This document shows positions 1 to 9,782 of a stretch of 64,000 bases of DNA, in pieces. The translations under genes and the position numbers were made by a program. The stretch lies in contig NZ_RSEJ01000005.1 in assembly GCF_009910675.1 (NCBI RefSeq), positions 62,001 to 126,000 on the forward strand. The letters run 5' to 3'. The notes beneath the pieces were generated by a model that ran no database searches, was not told the DNA's origin, and saw nothing but the letters and a program-made list of their open reading frames with translations. The stretch is from Photobacterium alginatilyticum (GTDB lineage Bacteria; Pseudomonadota; Gammaproteobacteria; Enterobacterales; Vibrionaceae). The number at the start of each line of letters is the position of its first letter. Position 1 is the first letter of the stretch.

Positions 1-1630
1 TTTCGCAGAACACGTTCATTTCACGCCCGATACAGGTTGCCAGCGACATCACGTGTTTTTCCCGCAGGGGATCGATCGGCGGGTTGGTGACCTGGGCAAA
101 CATCTGGCGGAAGTAGTCGGTGACTGCTCGTTCTTTTGATGACAGTACGGCCATCGGGGCATCATCGCCCATCGAGCCCGTGGCTTCCTGACCGTTTTCG
201 CCTACCACACGCAGTACCTGATCCAGCTCTTCGTTGCTGACACCGAAGAGCTTTTGGTAGGTTTGCAACTCGGCATTATCGAGTGAGCGGTTACCGACCT
301 GCTCCTCGCCAAGTGCCTCAAACGGCACCAGGCGTTTGACATGGCTGTCCATCCAGTTTTTGTAGGGATGGCGACTCATCAGCTCGCTGTCGATATCGGC
401 CGAGTGCCAGATCTTGCTGAACTTGGTATCGATCACCAGCAACTCACCGGGGCCGACCCGGCCTTTTTCGGCCACTTCGTCCGGTGCGTAGTCCCAGATC
501 CCGACTTCGGAGGCCAGAGTGATCAGCTTATCCTTAGTGATCACATAGCGTGCCGGGCGCAGGCCGTTGCGGTCGAGGTTACAGGCGGCATATCGGCCGT
601 CGGACATCACGATACCTGCCGGGCCATCCCAGGGCTCCATGTGCATGGTGTTGAAATCATAGAAGGCACGCAGCTCCGGATCCATGTCCGGGTGGTTCTG
701 CCATGCCGGCGGAACCAGCATGCGCATCGCGCGGAACAAATCCATACCGCCAGACAAAAACAGCTCCAGCATATTATCCAGGCTGGAGGAGTCCGATCCG
801 GTTTCGTTGACAAAAGGGGCCGCGGTCTGCAGATCCGGCAGCAGCGGCGAGGAAAACTTATAGGCCCGGGCCCTGGCCCACTGGCGGTTACCGGCAATGG
901 TATTGATCTCGCCGTTATGGGCGAGATAGCGAAATGGCTGCGCTAACGGCCAGCGGGGCTGGGTGTTGGTCGAGAAGCGCTGGTGGAACAGACAAATTGA
1001 AGACTCCAGGCGCAGATCGCCCAGATCCAGGTAGAATTTCGGCAAGTCAGCCGGCATGCACAGCCCTTTATAGACAGTGACCTGGGTCGACAGGCTACAG
1101 ATATAGAAGTCAGGATCGTCACTGATGCGTTTTTCTATCCGGCGACGGGCAATATACAGTCGGCGATCGACATCGCGGGGTTTCCAGCCCGCCGGTGCAT
1201 TGACAAAGACCTGTTCTATCTGGGGGAGTGACTCGGAGGCAATCGGGCCCAGGACGTTCGGGTTGACCGGCACTTCTCGCCAGCCAACAATTGACAGGGT
1301 TTCTTTCGCCAGCTCTTCATTGATGATAGTGCGGGCCTGCTCGGCCCTGACGGGATCCTGACTGAGGAAGATCATGCCCACGGCATATTCTCTGGCGAGC
1401 TTCCAGCCTGCTTCTTCGGCGACAATTCGGTAGTAGCCGTCAGGCTTTTTCATCAGCAGACCACAGCCGTCGCCGGTCTTGCCGTCCGCGGCAATGCCGC
1501 CACGGTGGGTCATACGATCCAATGCGGATATAGCTGTACGGACAAGTTTGTGGCTGGTTTCCCCTTCGATATGGGCGATAAGGCCAAAACCACAGTTATC
1601 TTTTTCCAGCGTTGGGTCATACAGTGTCAT
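1..1630 (-). CDS. Glutamate synthase large subunit, second copy (partial, runs off window)
   Basis: This is the N-terminal ~543 residues of a second glutamate synthase (GOGAT) alpha chain, which transfers glutamine amide nitrogen to 2-oxoglutarate. I translated it by hand from the ATG at 1628-1630, which has a good upstream GGGAG. It starts [17 protein letters not shown], so the amidotransferase cysteine is residue 13 after a short propeptide. Class-II glutamine amidotransferase signatures follow ([36 protein letters not shown]), and the frame stays open to base 1. It aligns by eye with the complete gltB at 3541-8088 but is clearly divergent, so it is a paralogue and not a recent duplicate. 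It lies downstream of gltD on the same strand with its own ~400-bp leader region. Two neighbouring GOGAT loci are also known in V. cholerae. The C-terminal synthase and FMN domains are outside the window. Confidence 0.93.
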   Translation of the reverse strand, partial: MTLYDPTLEKDNCGFGLIAHIEGETSHKLVRTAISALDRMTHRGGIAADGKTGDGCGLLMKKPDGYYRIVAEEAGWKLAREYAVGMIFLSQDPVRAEQARTIINEELAKETLSIVGWREVPVNPNVLGPIASESLPQIEQVFVNAPAGWKPRDVDRRLYIARRRIEKRISDDPDFYICSLSTQVTVYKGLCMPADLPKFYLDLGDLRLESSICLFHQRFSTNTQPRWPLAQPFRYLAHNGEINTIAGNRQWARARAYKFSSPLLPDLQTAAPFVNETGSDSSSLDNMLELFLSGGMDLFRAMRMLVPPAWQNHPDMDPELRAFYDFNTMHMEPWDGPAGIVMSDGRYAACNLDRNGLRPARYVITKDKLITLASEVGIWDYAPDEVAEKGRVGPGELLVIDTKFSKIWHSADIDSELMSRHPYKNWMDSHVKRLVPFEALGEEQVGNRSLDNAELQTYQKLFGVSNEELDQVLRVVGENGQEATGSMGDDAPMAVLSSKERAVTDYFRQMFAQVTNPPIDPLREKHVMSLATCIGREMNVFCE

Positions 1631-2020
1631 TGCAACTCTCCCTTGCTTCTGCTCATTCGAGCAGGATTACTGCATATTTATGGCAATCTCCCTGATCGCC
1701 ATTTCTGCTTCCAGCAATATTTGAAGTTAACGATAATTTACAAAAAGGTCAAATTTCCATCACAAAACGGTCTAAACCCAGGAATTACCGCCACTTTTCT
1801 GTATAAAACATTGGTATTCTGACTTTTTTGATTGGTATTAAACACTTTATTTACATTTGGCTGGGGCTGAAAAGTACTTGGAACTGTATGAAAAATGAGA
1901 ACTTTCTTAGAAGTGCTTCAGGGTTGGGCTGTGTTCTGAAAACGGCGGTTATCACAGAATATCGTGATCCCTCAGAGAGGAAGAAGGTGGCAATATGTGG
2001 CTAAGTCGAAAGAATAATTA
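1631..2020. other. Intergenic region upstream of second GOGAT gene
   Basis: About 390 bp between the gltD terminator and the start of the second glutamate synthase gene, AT-rich compared with the flanking genes. It presumably carries the promoter of the minus-strand gene at 1-1630. I see no convincing ORF, sigma-54 promoter or recognisable operator. Confidence 0.5.
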
Positions 2021-2049
2021 TAAAAAAAGCCAGCTCTGGGAGCTGGCTT
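2021..2049 (-). terminator. Rho-independent terminator of gltBD
   Basis: A 10-bp perfect stem (AAGCCAGCTC / GAGCTGGCTT, loop of 3) is followed on the minus strand by a run of seven T. It lies about 27 nt past the gltD stop codon and closes the operon. Confidence 0.9.
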
Positions 2050-2075
2050 GTTTGTTAGCATAAATCGGGCTGAAA

Positions 2076-3548
2076 TCAGGTGCCGGATAGCATCAGTGAA
2101 TTGGCTTTTGCTTCCAGGTTAGAATTACCCATTAGGTAGTTGTCGATTTCACGTGCACATTCGCGGCCTTCATTGATGCAGCGAACGACCAGCGACTGCC
2201 CGGTACGCATGTCACCTGCGGCAAACACGCCTTTCTGGTTGGTGGCAAAGCCCTCGGTCGCCACGTTGCCGCGATCATCGAGTTTGATATCCAGCTGAGC
2301 CAGCACACCAGTTGGTTCCGGGTGCAGGAAGCCCATCGCCAGGAAGGCCTGATCACATGGGATAATACGCTCTGAACCGGCCACTTCCTCAAACCCCGGG
2401 CGTTCGCCAGGCTTGGCTTCTTGCCACTCGATATCGGCAATACGCAGTGCTTTGACGTTGCCGGCTTCGTCACCGATGAACTCTTTGGTCAGAATATTCC
2501 AGTGACGATCACACCCTTCCTCGTGAGAGGTCGAGGTCTTCATGATCATCGGATAAGAAGGCCATGGCTGGTTGACCGGGCGTTTCTCCGGTGGGATCGG
2601 CATGATTTCTACCTGGGTGATGCTGGCGGCACCGTGACGGTTCGAGGTACCGACACAGTCAGAGCCGGTATCACCACCACCGATAACGACGACGTGTTTG
2701 CCTTTGGCATGGATTTCCTCGGTCTTGAGGTCCATATCGTTGGCACGGCGGTTATTTTGCCCCAAAAACGCCATGGCAAAATGTACGCCTTTCAGATCGC
2801 GTCCCGGGATAGGCAAATCACGAGGCACGGTCGAGCCACCAGTCAACAGCACGACATCAAAGTCCTGACGCAGCTGCTGGGCATTGATGTTCACACCGAC
2901 ATGGGCATTGACCTCAAACTTAACACCGGCCTCGGCCATCAGGTTGATCTTGCGATCAATGATATCCATGCCGAGTTTGAAGTCCGGGATCCCAAAGCGC
3001 AGCAGGCCACCGACTTTTTCGTCACGCTCGAACACGGTCACGCAGTGGCCGGCACTGTTTAGCTGCTCGGCTGCGGCAAGCCCGGCAGGGCCCGAGCCGA
3101 TAATAGCAACGGTTTTGCCGGTCCGGGAACGCGGTGTTTTCGGTTTGGCGTAGCCTTCGCGATAGGCGGTTTCGACAATGGTTTTCTCGATATTACAAAT
3201 CGTGATGGGATCCTGATTGATACCCAGCACACAGCCGCTTTCACAAGGGGCCGGGCAAACACGACCGGTAAACTCCGGGAAGTTGTTGGTGGAACTTAGG
3301 ATGTTCCACGCTTCTTCCCAGCTGTCACGATAAACCGCATCATTGAACTCGGGAATGATGTTGCCGATCGGGCATGAGTTGTGACAGAAAGGCACACCGC
3401 AGTCCATGCAGCGTGACGCCTGTGTATTGATCTTGTCACCAAACTCTTCGTTAAGAACGAACTCTTTGTTGTCCTGGATACGAACGCTTGGATCCAGCTT
3501 TTTCGGCAGTTCACGGCCAAATTCTAAAAATCCAGTAGGCTTACCCAT
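2076..3548 (-). CDS. gltD: Glutamate synthase small (beta) subunit
   Basis: The beta chain of NADPH-dependent glutamate synthase passes electrons from NADPH through FAD and Fe-S clusters to the GltB subunit. It has 490 aa, within the usual 470-490. The N-terminal third carries the cysteine clusters for Fe-S binding (CMDCGVPFCHNSCPIGN near residue 47, CPAPCESGC near 97). The FAD dinucleotide fold begins at GSGPAGLAAAEQL (~152) and the NADPH fold at VVIGGGDTGSDCVGT (~290); the C-terminal FAD motif is GVFAAGDMRTGQSLV. The start codon overlaps the last 8 nt of gltB, so translation is probably coupled and the subunits made in equal amounts. A strong terminator follows. Family assignment is secure. 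Confidence 0.97.
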   Translation of the reverse strand: MGKPTGFLEFGRELPKKLDPSVRIQDNKEFVLNEEFGDKINTQASRCMDCGVPFCHNSCPIGNIIPEFNDAVYRDSWEEAWNILSSTNNFPEFTGRVCPAPCESGCVLGINQDPITICNIEKTIVETAYREGYAKPKTPRSRTGKTVAIIGSGPAGLAAAEQLNSAGHCVTVFERDEKVGGLLRFGIPDFKLGMDIIDRKINLMAEAGVKFEVNAHVGVNINAQQLRQDFDVVLLTGGSTVPRDLPIPGRDLKGVHFAMAFLGQNNRRANDMDLKTEEIHAKGKHVVVIGGGDTGSDCVGTSNRHGAASITQVEIMPIPPEKRPVNQPWPSYPMIMKTSTSHEEGCDRHWNILTKEFIGDEAGNVKALRIADIEWQEAKPGERPGFEEVAGSERIIPCDQAFLAMGFLHPEPTGVLAQLDIKLDDRGNVATEGFATNQKGVFAAGDMRTGQSLVVRCINEGRECAREIDNYLMGNSNLEAKANSLMLSGT

Positions 3549-6500
3549 TTACGGCCTCCAACTCTTCCTTGTTTTCTGCTTCCGCTTTGCGCTTTTGCAA
3601 TACAGCTTTGTAATCCCTCGGCATCACTTTCACCATCTTCTGCAGGTTGCCCTCGAAGTTGGAAAGGAAAGTCTGCGCCACCGTACTGCCCGTCAGCTCA
3701 ACGTGTTTGGTTAGCATGTCATGAAGTAATTCTTTGTCTTCCTGCTCCAGCGGATCCAGGTCGACAAGCTCTGGGTTTAGCTTGGTTTCGAAATCATCGA
3801 ACTGATCCCAGACATAGGCGACACCGCCGCTCATACCGGCTGCGAAGTTGCGTCCTGTCTGGCCGAGGATAACGGCCACACCACCTGTCATGTATTCACA
3901 ACCGTGGTCACCGACACCTTCAACGACCACTTTGGCACCCGAGTTACGGACACAGAAACGCTCGCCTGCCAAACCGCGGATGTATGATTCACCCGAGGTC
4001 GCACCGTAGAAACAGACGTTACCGACGACGATGTTGTCTTCAGGGACAATGTCAGAGTTGGCATCCGGGTACAGCACCAGTGTGCCGCCGGACAGGCCCT
4101 TACCCCAGTAGTCATTGGCATCGCCTTCGACTTCGAACTTCACGCCCTTGGCAAGGAAGGCACCTAGGCTCTGACCCGCTGAGCCTTTGAATTTCACGTT
4201 CAGTGGCTGAGGCAGACCCTGGTCTTTGTAGATCTTGGAGATCTCGTTCGACAGCATGGTACCGGCACTACGGTCAGTATTGATGATGTCAAACTCGGCA
4301 TCGACCTGCTTGCCTTCATAAAGGGCAGGGGCTGCCGCTTCAATCAGTTTGCGGTCAAGCACATTTTCCAGGTTATGGTCCTGCTCGCGCTGGTTGTAGA
4401 TACCGTCTTCATCACGAGCTTGCTCGGTGAACAATACCGGGCTCAGATCGAGGTTCTGGTATTTCCAGTGACCGATATCTTCACGGATCTTCAGTTTCTG
4501 TGACTGGCCGACCATCTCATCAATAGTCCGGAAACCAAGCTCGGCCATAATTTCACGCAGGCCTTCCGCCATGTACTGGAAGAACGTCACGACGTCTTCT
4601 ACGCGGCCGTCGAAGCGCTCACGTAGTGTTTTGTTCTGGGTTGCGATGCCGACAGGACAGGTGTTCTTGTGACACTTACGCATCATGATACAGCCTTCGA
4701 CAACAAGCGCAGCGGTTGCCACACCCCATTCTTCGGCACCCAGCAGGGTGGCGACAGCCAGGTCACGCGGTGTTTTCATCTGGCCGTCAGACTGAACGAC
4801 GATACGGTTACGCAGACCGTTTTTCAGCAGGGTCTGGTGAGTCTCGGCCAGGCCAAGCTCCCAAGGCAGACCGGTGTGGCGGATTGATGACATCGGTGAT
4901 GCACCTGTACCGCCATCGAAACCGGCAATCAGCACAACATCCGCTTTTGCCTTGGCAACACCGGAGGCAATGGTGCCGACACCGGCTTCCGATACCAGTT
5001 TCACGTTGACGCGACCGGCACGGTTGGCGTTCTTCAGATCGTAGATCAGCTGGGCCAAATCTTCGATAGAGTAAATATCGTGATGCGGCGGTGGCGAAAT
5101 CAGGCCGACACCCGGTGTGGAGTGACGGGTTGCGCCGATCCAGTCATCGACCTTGTCGCCCGGTAGCTGACCGCCTTCACCCGGCTTGGCACCCTGTGCC
5201 ATCTTGATCTGAATTTCGTCAGAGTTGGTCAGGTAGTAGGAAGTCACACCGAAGCGGCCTGATGCGACCTGCTTGATGGCAGAGCGTTCCCAGTCTCCGT
5301 TGTCTTTTTTCTCGAAGCGCGTCGGATCTTCACCGCCCTCGCCCGAGTTCGATTTCGCGCCGATGCGGTTCATCGCCACGGCCAGGGTCGAGTGCGCCTC
5401 GTAGGAGATGGAACCGAAGCTCATTGCCCCGGTAGCAAAGCGCTTGAGGATATTCTCAGCAGGCTCTACCTCGGCTAGCGGAATCGAGCCGGCCGGATTT
5501 TTGATGAATTCCAGCTGGCTACGCAGGGTGGCGGCATTGTCGCCTTGCGCGTCAACTTCATGGGCGTATTGCTTGAACTGGGCAAAATCCTTGTTGCGGG
5601 TTGATTGCTGCAGCAGGGAAATCGTTTCCGGGTTAAACAGGTGCTTCTCGCCGCGCTGCTTCCACTGGTAGACACCGCCGACATCGAGCATCTGGATTGG
5701 GATCTCGCGGGTCGGATAGCCGACACGGTGGCGGATCAGGACTTCCTGGGCGATATCATCGATTGTCAGGCCCTGGATCCGGGAAACGGTACCGGTGAAG
5801 TATTTATCAACCACGGCTTTGCTGATCCCGAGTGCCTCGAAGATCTGGGCTCCGTGGTAGGACTGCAGGGTCGAGATCCCCATTTTCGAGAAGATCTTGA
5901 GCAGGCCGCCGTTAACGCCCTTGCGGTAGTTATTGAACAGCTCTTCGGTCGATACTTCAGGATCAAGCTTACGCTTGTTCTGCAGGTCAACCAGTGTCTC
6001 GGTAACCAGATACGGGTTAACGGCGTTGGCACCGTAGCCGACCAAAGTCGCAAAGTGGTGCGTCTCGCGGGCATCACCGGTTTCGACGATGATGTCACAC
6101 TTGGCACGCAGGCCCTTGCGGATCAGGTGGTGGTGAACTGCGCCGACTGCCAGCATTGCCGGAATAGCGGCATGGTTTGAGTTAACGGCACGGTCAGTCA
6201 GGATAATGATCGAGTAGCCGTCGACAACCGCATCTTCCGAGTACTGGCAGATACGCTTCAGTGCGCGCTCAAGCTTGCCCTGTTCGCCGTTGGCACGGAA
6301 TACGATATCCAGTGTCTTGGCCTGCAGGTGCTCGTTATCGATAGCACGCAGTTTTTCCAGTTCGGCATTGGACAGAACCGGTGATTCCAGTTCAACCTTC
6401 TGGCAGTGCTCAGGGGTTTCACTCAGCAGGTTCTGATCTTTACCCAGGTAGGTGTTCAGTGACATGACCATGCGCTCGCGGATCGGGTCGATCGGCGGGT

Positions 6501-8088
6501 TGGTCACCTGGGCAAACAGCTGCTTGAAGTAGTTCGACAGGTGCTGGGACTGGTGCGAAAGCACGGCCAGCGGCCAGTCGGCACCCATGGCGCTGAGTGG
6601 CTCGTAACCGGTTTTTGCCAGCGGAACGATAATATCGTTGACTTCTTCCGAGCTCATACCGAAGGCTTGCTGATGGTGAAGCAGGCGTTCAGGTGTTGGC
6701 TGGTGGTGCATGTTATCCGCTTCAGGCAGGGCCTTGAGCGTTAGCAGGTTGTCTTTAACCCACTGCTCGTATGGCTGCGCCGAGGCAATGCTGTCTTTGA
6801 CTTCCTCGTCAGAGATGATGCGGCCTTGTTCCAGATCGGCGACAAAGATACGCCCCGGCTGCAGACGGCCACGGAACTGGACGTTTTCCGGCTCGATCTC
6901 AACCACGCCGGATTCTGATGCCATGACCAGGAAATCGTCCTTGGTCACGGTATAGCGAGAAGGGCGCAGACCGTTACGGTCAAGGGTTGCACCTACCTGG
7001 ACACCGTCGGTGAAACACACCGATGCCGGGCCATCCCACGGTTCCATGACGTTGGCATGGTACTGGTAGAATGCACGACGCTTCGGATCCATGTTTTTGT
7101 TTTCTTGCCATGCTTCCGGGATCAGCATCATCAGGGCATGCGGCAGGCTACGGCCGGAGAGCACCAGTAGCTCCAGCGCCATGTCAAAGTTTGATGAATC
7201 CGAGCTGCCTTCCTGACAGATCGGCAGCAGCATGTCGATTTCCTGCTGGCTGAACAGATCTGATTCTAGGATCGCCTCGCGCGCCTTCATCCAGTTCAGG
7301 TTGCCGCGCACGGTGTTGATTTCACCGTTATGGGCAATGTAACGGAAAGGCTGGGCCAGACGCCATTTCGGGAAGGTATTGGTCGAAAAGCGCGAGTGTA
7401 CCAGCGCCAGTGCCGTCACCATGGTCGGGTTTTGCAGATCCAGGAAGTACTGGGGAACCTGCTCTGTGGTTAGCTGGCCTTTGTATACCAGTGTCTTGTA
7501 AGACAGCGAGTTGATGTAGAAATCATCACCGATATTGGAGATGCTTTCCAGGCAGACGCGTACCGTGTAGTTACGCAGTACATACAGCTTGCGTTCGAGA
7601 ACGGCTGGATCCAGGTTTGCACCGCCGGTAATAAAGACGTGCTCAAACTGTGGTTCGGTGCTGAGCGGGTCGTCCCCGATCATCGAGTTGTCAACGGGCA
7701 GTACACGGTAGCCGATGACTTCAAGGTCCAGGCGTTTGGCGTTGCGCTCTAGAATATCGCGGCATTGCTGGCGTTTGTACTCATCTTTTGGAAAGAGCAC
7801 CACACCGACACCGTACTGATCAAACGATGGGAGTTTAATGCCCTGTTTGACGGTTTCTTCCAGTAAAAATTCGTGGGGCTTCTGTAGCAGAATACCGGCA
7901 CCGTCACCGCTGCATGGATCGCAACCCTGACCGCCACGGTGTTCCATCCGAGCAAGCATATCAAGGGCTTGGGTTACAATTTCATGGGATTTGCGGTTCT
8001 TCAGGTGGGCCACAAAGCCGATACCGCAGGCATCGTGCTCCAATTCAGGCACGTAAAGTCCCTGAGCATTAAGCTCTTGATCTGTCAT
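3541..8088 (-). CDS. gltB: Glutamate synthase large (alpha) subunit
   Basis: The GOGAT alpha chain (1515 aa; E. coli 1517) hydrolyses glutamine and uses the ammonia to convert 2-oxoglutarate into a second glutamate. The N-terminal amidotransferase domain follows a 20-residue propeptide, and Cys21 in HDACGIGF is the expected nucleophile after processing. Other signatures are RMEHRGGQG, RFSTNTFPKW and HNGEINTVRGN. The FMN/synthase region contains SGEGGEDPTRF and AKPGEGGQLPG. The 3Fe-4S ligands are in CIMMRKCHKNTC (C-x5-C-x4-C). The C-terminal beta-helix domain (GGXXXXG repeats) is intact. The ATG has a GGAAG ribosome site 6 nt upstream. First gene of gltBD and divergent from yhcC. Confidence 0.98.
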   Translation of the reverse strand: MTDQELNAQGLYVPELEHDACGIGFVAHLKNRKSHEIVTQALDMLARMEHRGGQGCDPCSGDGAGILLQKPHEFLLEETVKQGIKLPSFDQYGVGVVLFPKDEYKRQQCRDILERNAKRLDLEVIGYRVLPVDNSMIGDDPLSTEPQFEHVFITGGANLDPAVLERKLYVLRNYTVRVCLESISNIGDDFYINSLSYKTLVYKGQLTTEQVPQYFLDLQNPTMVTALALVHSRFSTNTFPKWRLAQPFRYIAHNGEINTVRGNLNWMKAREAILESDLFSQQEIDMLLPICQEGSSDSSNFDMALELLVLSGRSLPHALMMLIPEAWQENKNMDPKRRAFYQYHANVMEPWDGPASVCFTDGVQVGATLDRNGLRPSRYTVTKDDFLVMASESGVVEIEPENVQFRGRLQPGRIFVADLEQGRIISDEEVKDSIASAQPYEQWVKDNLLTLKALPEADNMHHQPTPERLLHHQQAFGMSSEEVNDIIVPLAKTGYEPLSAMGADWPLAVLSHQSQHLSNYFKQLFAQVTNPPIDPIRERMVMSLNTYLGKDQNLLSETPEHCQKVELESPVLSNAELEKLRAIDNEHLQAKTLDIVFRANGEQGKLERALKRICQYSEDAVVDGYSIIILTDRAVNSNHAAIPAMLAVGAVHHHLIRKGLRAKCDIIVETGDARETHHFATLVGYGANAVNPYLVTETLVDLQNKRKLDPEVSTEELFNNYRKGVNGGLLKIFSKMGISTLQSYHGAQIFEALGISKAVVDKYFTGTVSRIQGLTIDDIAQEVLIRHRVGYPTREIPIQMLDVGGVYQWKQRGEKHLFNPETISLLQQSTRNKDFAQFKQYAHEVDAQGDNAATLRSQLEFIKNPAGSIPLAEVEPAENILKRFATGAMSFGSISYEAHSTLAVAMNRIGAKSNSGEGGEDPTRFEKKDNGDWERSAIKQVASGRFGVTSYYLTNSDEIQIKMAQGAKPGEGGQLPGDKVDDWIGATRHSTPGVGLISPPPHHDIYSIEDLAQLIYDLKNANRAGRVNVKLVSEAGVGTIASGVAKAKADVVLIAGFDGGTGASPMSSIRHTGLPWELGLAETHQTLLKNGLRNRIVVQSDGQMKTPRDLAVATLLGAEEWGVATAALVVEGCIMMRKCHKNTCPVGIATQNKTLRERFDGRVEDVVTFFQYMAEGLREIMAELGFRTIDEMVGQSQKLKIREDIGHWKYQNLDLSPVLFTEQARDEDGIYNQREQDHNLENVLDRKLIEAAAPALYEGKQVDAEFDIINTDRSAGTMLSNEISKIYKDQGLPQPLNVKFKGSAGQSLGAFLAKGVKFEVEGDANDYWGKGLSGGTLVLYPDANSDIVPEDNIVVGNVCFYGATSGESYIRGLAGERFCVRNSGAKVVVEGVGDHGCEYMTGGVAVILGQTGRNFAAGMSGGVAYVWDQFDDFETKLNPELVDLDPLEQEDKELLHDMLTKHVELTGSTVAQTFLSNFEGNLQKMVKVMPRDYKAVLQKRKAEAENKEELEAVNG

Positions 8089-8297
8089 AGATACTTCCTT
8101 CCAGTTTCAACAGACATCAATCCAGATGACTGAGTTATCCCTAATTTGTTTTTTGGCATCGCGACCGGTATAAAATGGACTCCTGTCCAGCCGGTGAAAC
8201 GCATGTTTGCTGTGGGATGATGTTTCGAATCATTAGCAAACTAAATTCTGTAGCACCCTTGCTCTGGTTTGCAAAAGTTCTACGACTACTTAGAGGT

Positions 8298-8313
8298 GGT
8301 GACATAAATCACT
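8298..8313. promoter_or_regulatory. CRP-like palindrome upstream of gltB
   Basis: GGTGA-CATAAA-TCACT resembles the CRP consensus TGTGA-N6-TCACA with one mismatch per half-site. It lies ~210 bp upstream of the gltB start. Binding is inferred from symmetry only. Confidence 0.3.
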
Positions 8314-8474
8314 ATTTTTAGGGGTGAAAACGTCACAATTATTGTTCATAAATTGCACACAGCTGTAACTATCCTACAATTTTGATTAGTTAATTACCAA
8401 CAAAAAATGGCGGTCGCTTAGCATAAAATCGCTAGTCATATGAATTTATAGAGCCATTTATTGATTTTTTATTC

Positions 8475-8493
8475 GATAATGGTTCTCACTATG
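8475..8493. promoter_or_regulatory. Possible Fur box upstream of yhcC
   Basis: GATAATGGTTCTCACTATG matches 14 of 19 positions of the Fur consensus GATAATGATAATCATTATC. It sits ~210 bp upstream of yhcC and ~390 bp from gltB. A chance match in AT-rich DNA is possible. Confidence 0.3.
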
Positions 8494-8700
8494 AATAAGC
8501 GGAATTTTCCCCTGTGAATTAACCCCTAGATAATTGCGGGTAATGGCTGTTGAACGGATTTAGTTTTGTAGTTTTATGTCAACACACTGTAGGAGTGCTA
8601 CAGCAAGCGGGATTAAGCGAAGTTTATTGCTTTGGCACAAACTTTGGCAGACCAATTGGTGTTAGTCTGCGCTGCTTTTTTCTTTTACCCCTTAGGTGAC

Positions 8701-9636
8701 ATGATGCAGTTGCACGAGCTAGTCAATACGTTTGGACAGGATTTACAACGCCGCTACGGAGAGAAGGTACACAAACTCACCCTGCATGGCGGTTTCAGCT
8801 GCCCAAACCGTGATGGCACGATTGGCCGTGGTGGTTGCACCTTCTGCAATGTTGCCTCGTTTGCCGATGAGCAGGCGCAATACCTGCCTATCCAGCAACA
8901 GCTTGCCCAGCGTGCCGGGGAGGTTAACCGAGCCAAGCGTTATCTGGCTTACTTTCAGGCCTACACCAGTACCTATGCCGAGGTGCAGACTCTCAAGGCA
9001 ATGTACGAGGAAGCGCTGAAAGCGGCTGATATTGTCGGGCTGTGTGTCGGTACCCGGCCTGACTGCGTGCCGGATGCGGTGCTTGAGCTACTGGCCGGCT
9101 ATCACCAGCAGGGTTATGAAATCTGGCTTGAGCTGGGGTTGCAGACCGCCAATGACAAGACCCTGAAGCGGATAAACCGCGGCCACGACTTTGCCTGTTA
9201 CGAGAATATTGCCAAGCGGGCCAGGGCACTCGGAATTAAGGTGTGTACCCACCTGATTGTCGGGCTGCCGGGTGACAGCAAGGCGGATAACCTGGATACG
9301 ATTGTCCGTACTGTCGCGGCGGGCACTGACGGTATCAAACTGCATCCGCTGCACATTGTCGAGGGAAGCAAGATGGGGCAGGCCTGGAAGGCCGGCAGGC
9401 TGGATGAGATCAGCCTGGAGTGCTACAGCGATATTGCCGCGGAGATGATCCGCCTGACGCCGCCGGAGGTGGTGTACCATAGGGTCTCTGCCAGTGCCCG
9501 GCGTCCTACCTTGCTGGCCCCTACCTGGTGCGAGAATCGCTGGCTGGCGATGACGGAAATTGGCCGCCGCCTTGATCAGGACGGCGCTCAGGGAAGTGCC
9601 CTGGAGCAGCCATTTATTTATCAGCCTGTTAAGTAG
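8701..9636 (+). CDS. yhcC: Radical SAM protein, YhcC / TIGR01212 family
   Basis: A radical S-adenosylmethionine protein of the YhcC family whose substrate is not established. The opening MMQLHELVNTFGQDLQRRYG matches E. coli YhcC. The cluster cysteines lie in CPNRDGTIGRGGCTFC, an Elp3-like spacing (C-x9-C-x2-C). Further conserved blocks are RAKRYLAYFQAYTSTYAE, VGTRPDCVPD, WLELGLQTANDKTLKRINRG, HLIVGLPGD and the C-terminal SARRPTLLAPTWCENRW. I chose the ATG at 8701, with a second ATG at 8704 that is equally possible, because AGGTGA lies just upstream; a longer TTG start at 8632 has no ribosome site. In E. coli yhcC also lies beside gltB. Confidence 0.92.
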   Translation: MMQLHELVNTFGQDLQRRYGEKVHKLTLHGGFSCPNRDGTIGRGGCTFCNVASFADEQAQYLPIQQQLAQRAGEVNRAKRYLAYFQAYTSTYAEVQTLKAMYEEALKAADIVGLCVGTRPDCVPDAVLELLAGYHQQGYEIWLELGLQTANDKTLKRINRGHDFACYENIAKRARALGIKVCTHLIVGLPGDSKADNLDTIVRTVAAGTDGIKLHPLHIVEGSKMGQAWKAGRLDEISLECYSDIAAEMIRLTPPEVVYHRVSASARRPTLLAPTWCENRWLAMTEIGRRLDQDGAQGSALEQPFIYQPVK

Positions 9637-9782
9637 GATCTTGGTAGAAAGTAGAAATATGGTAGATTAGCAGGTGTCTAATAAGTAAATATTCAATTAA
9701 TAGCATGCTGCCAGCCATTGCTCTAGATTCAGCCCGTTGCCCTGAACGCCAGTTAAGGACAACGGGTATTCAAGGGACCTCG

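Larger units (their letters stand above)
8089..8700. other. Divergent gltB / yhcC intergenic region
   Basis: About 610 bp holding promoters for gltB (leftward) and yhcC (rightward). I see a CRP-like palindrome (8298-8313) and a Fur-like sequence (8475-8493), listed separately, and AT-rich stretches, but no ORF I trust. An in-frame TTG at 8632 would extend yhcC by 23 codons but lacks a ribosome site. Confidence 0.5.

Noticed and set aside
8632-8700. TTG-started N-terminal extension of YhcC
   Set aside because: No ribosome site, and homologues begin at the MQL motif preceded here by AGGTGA.
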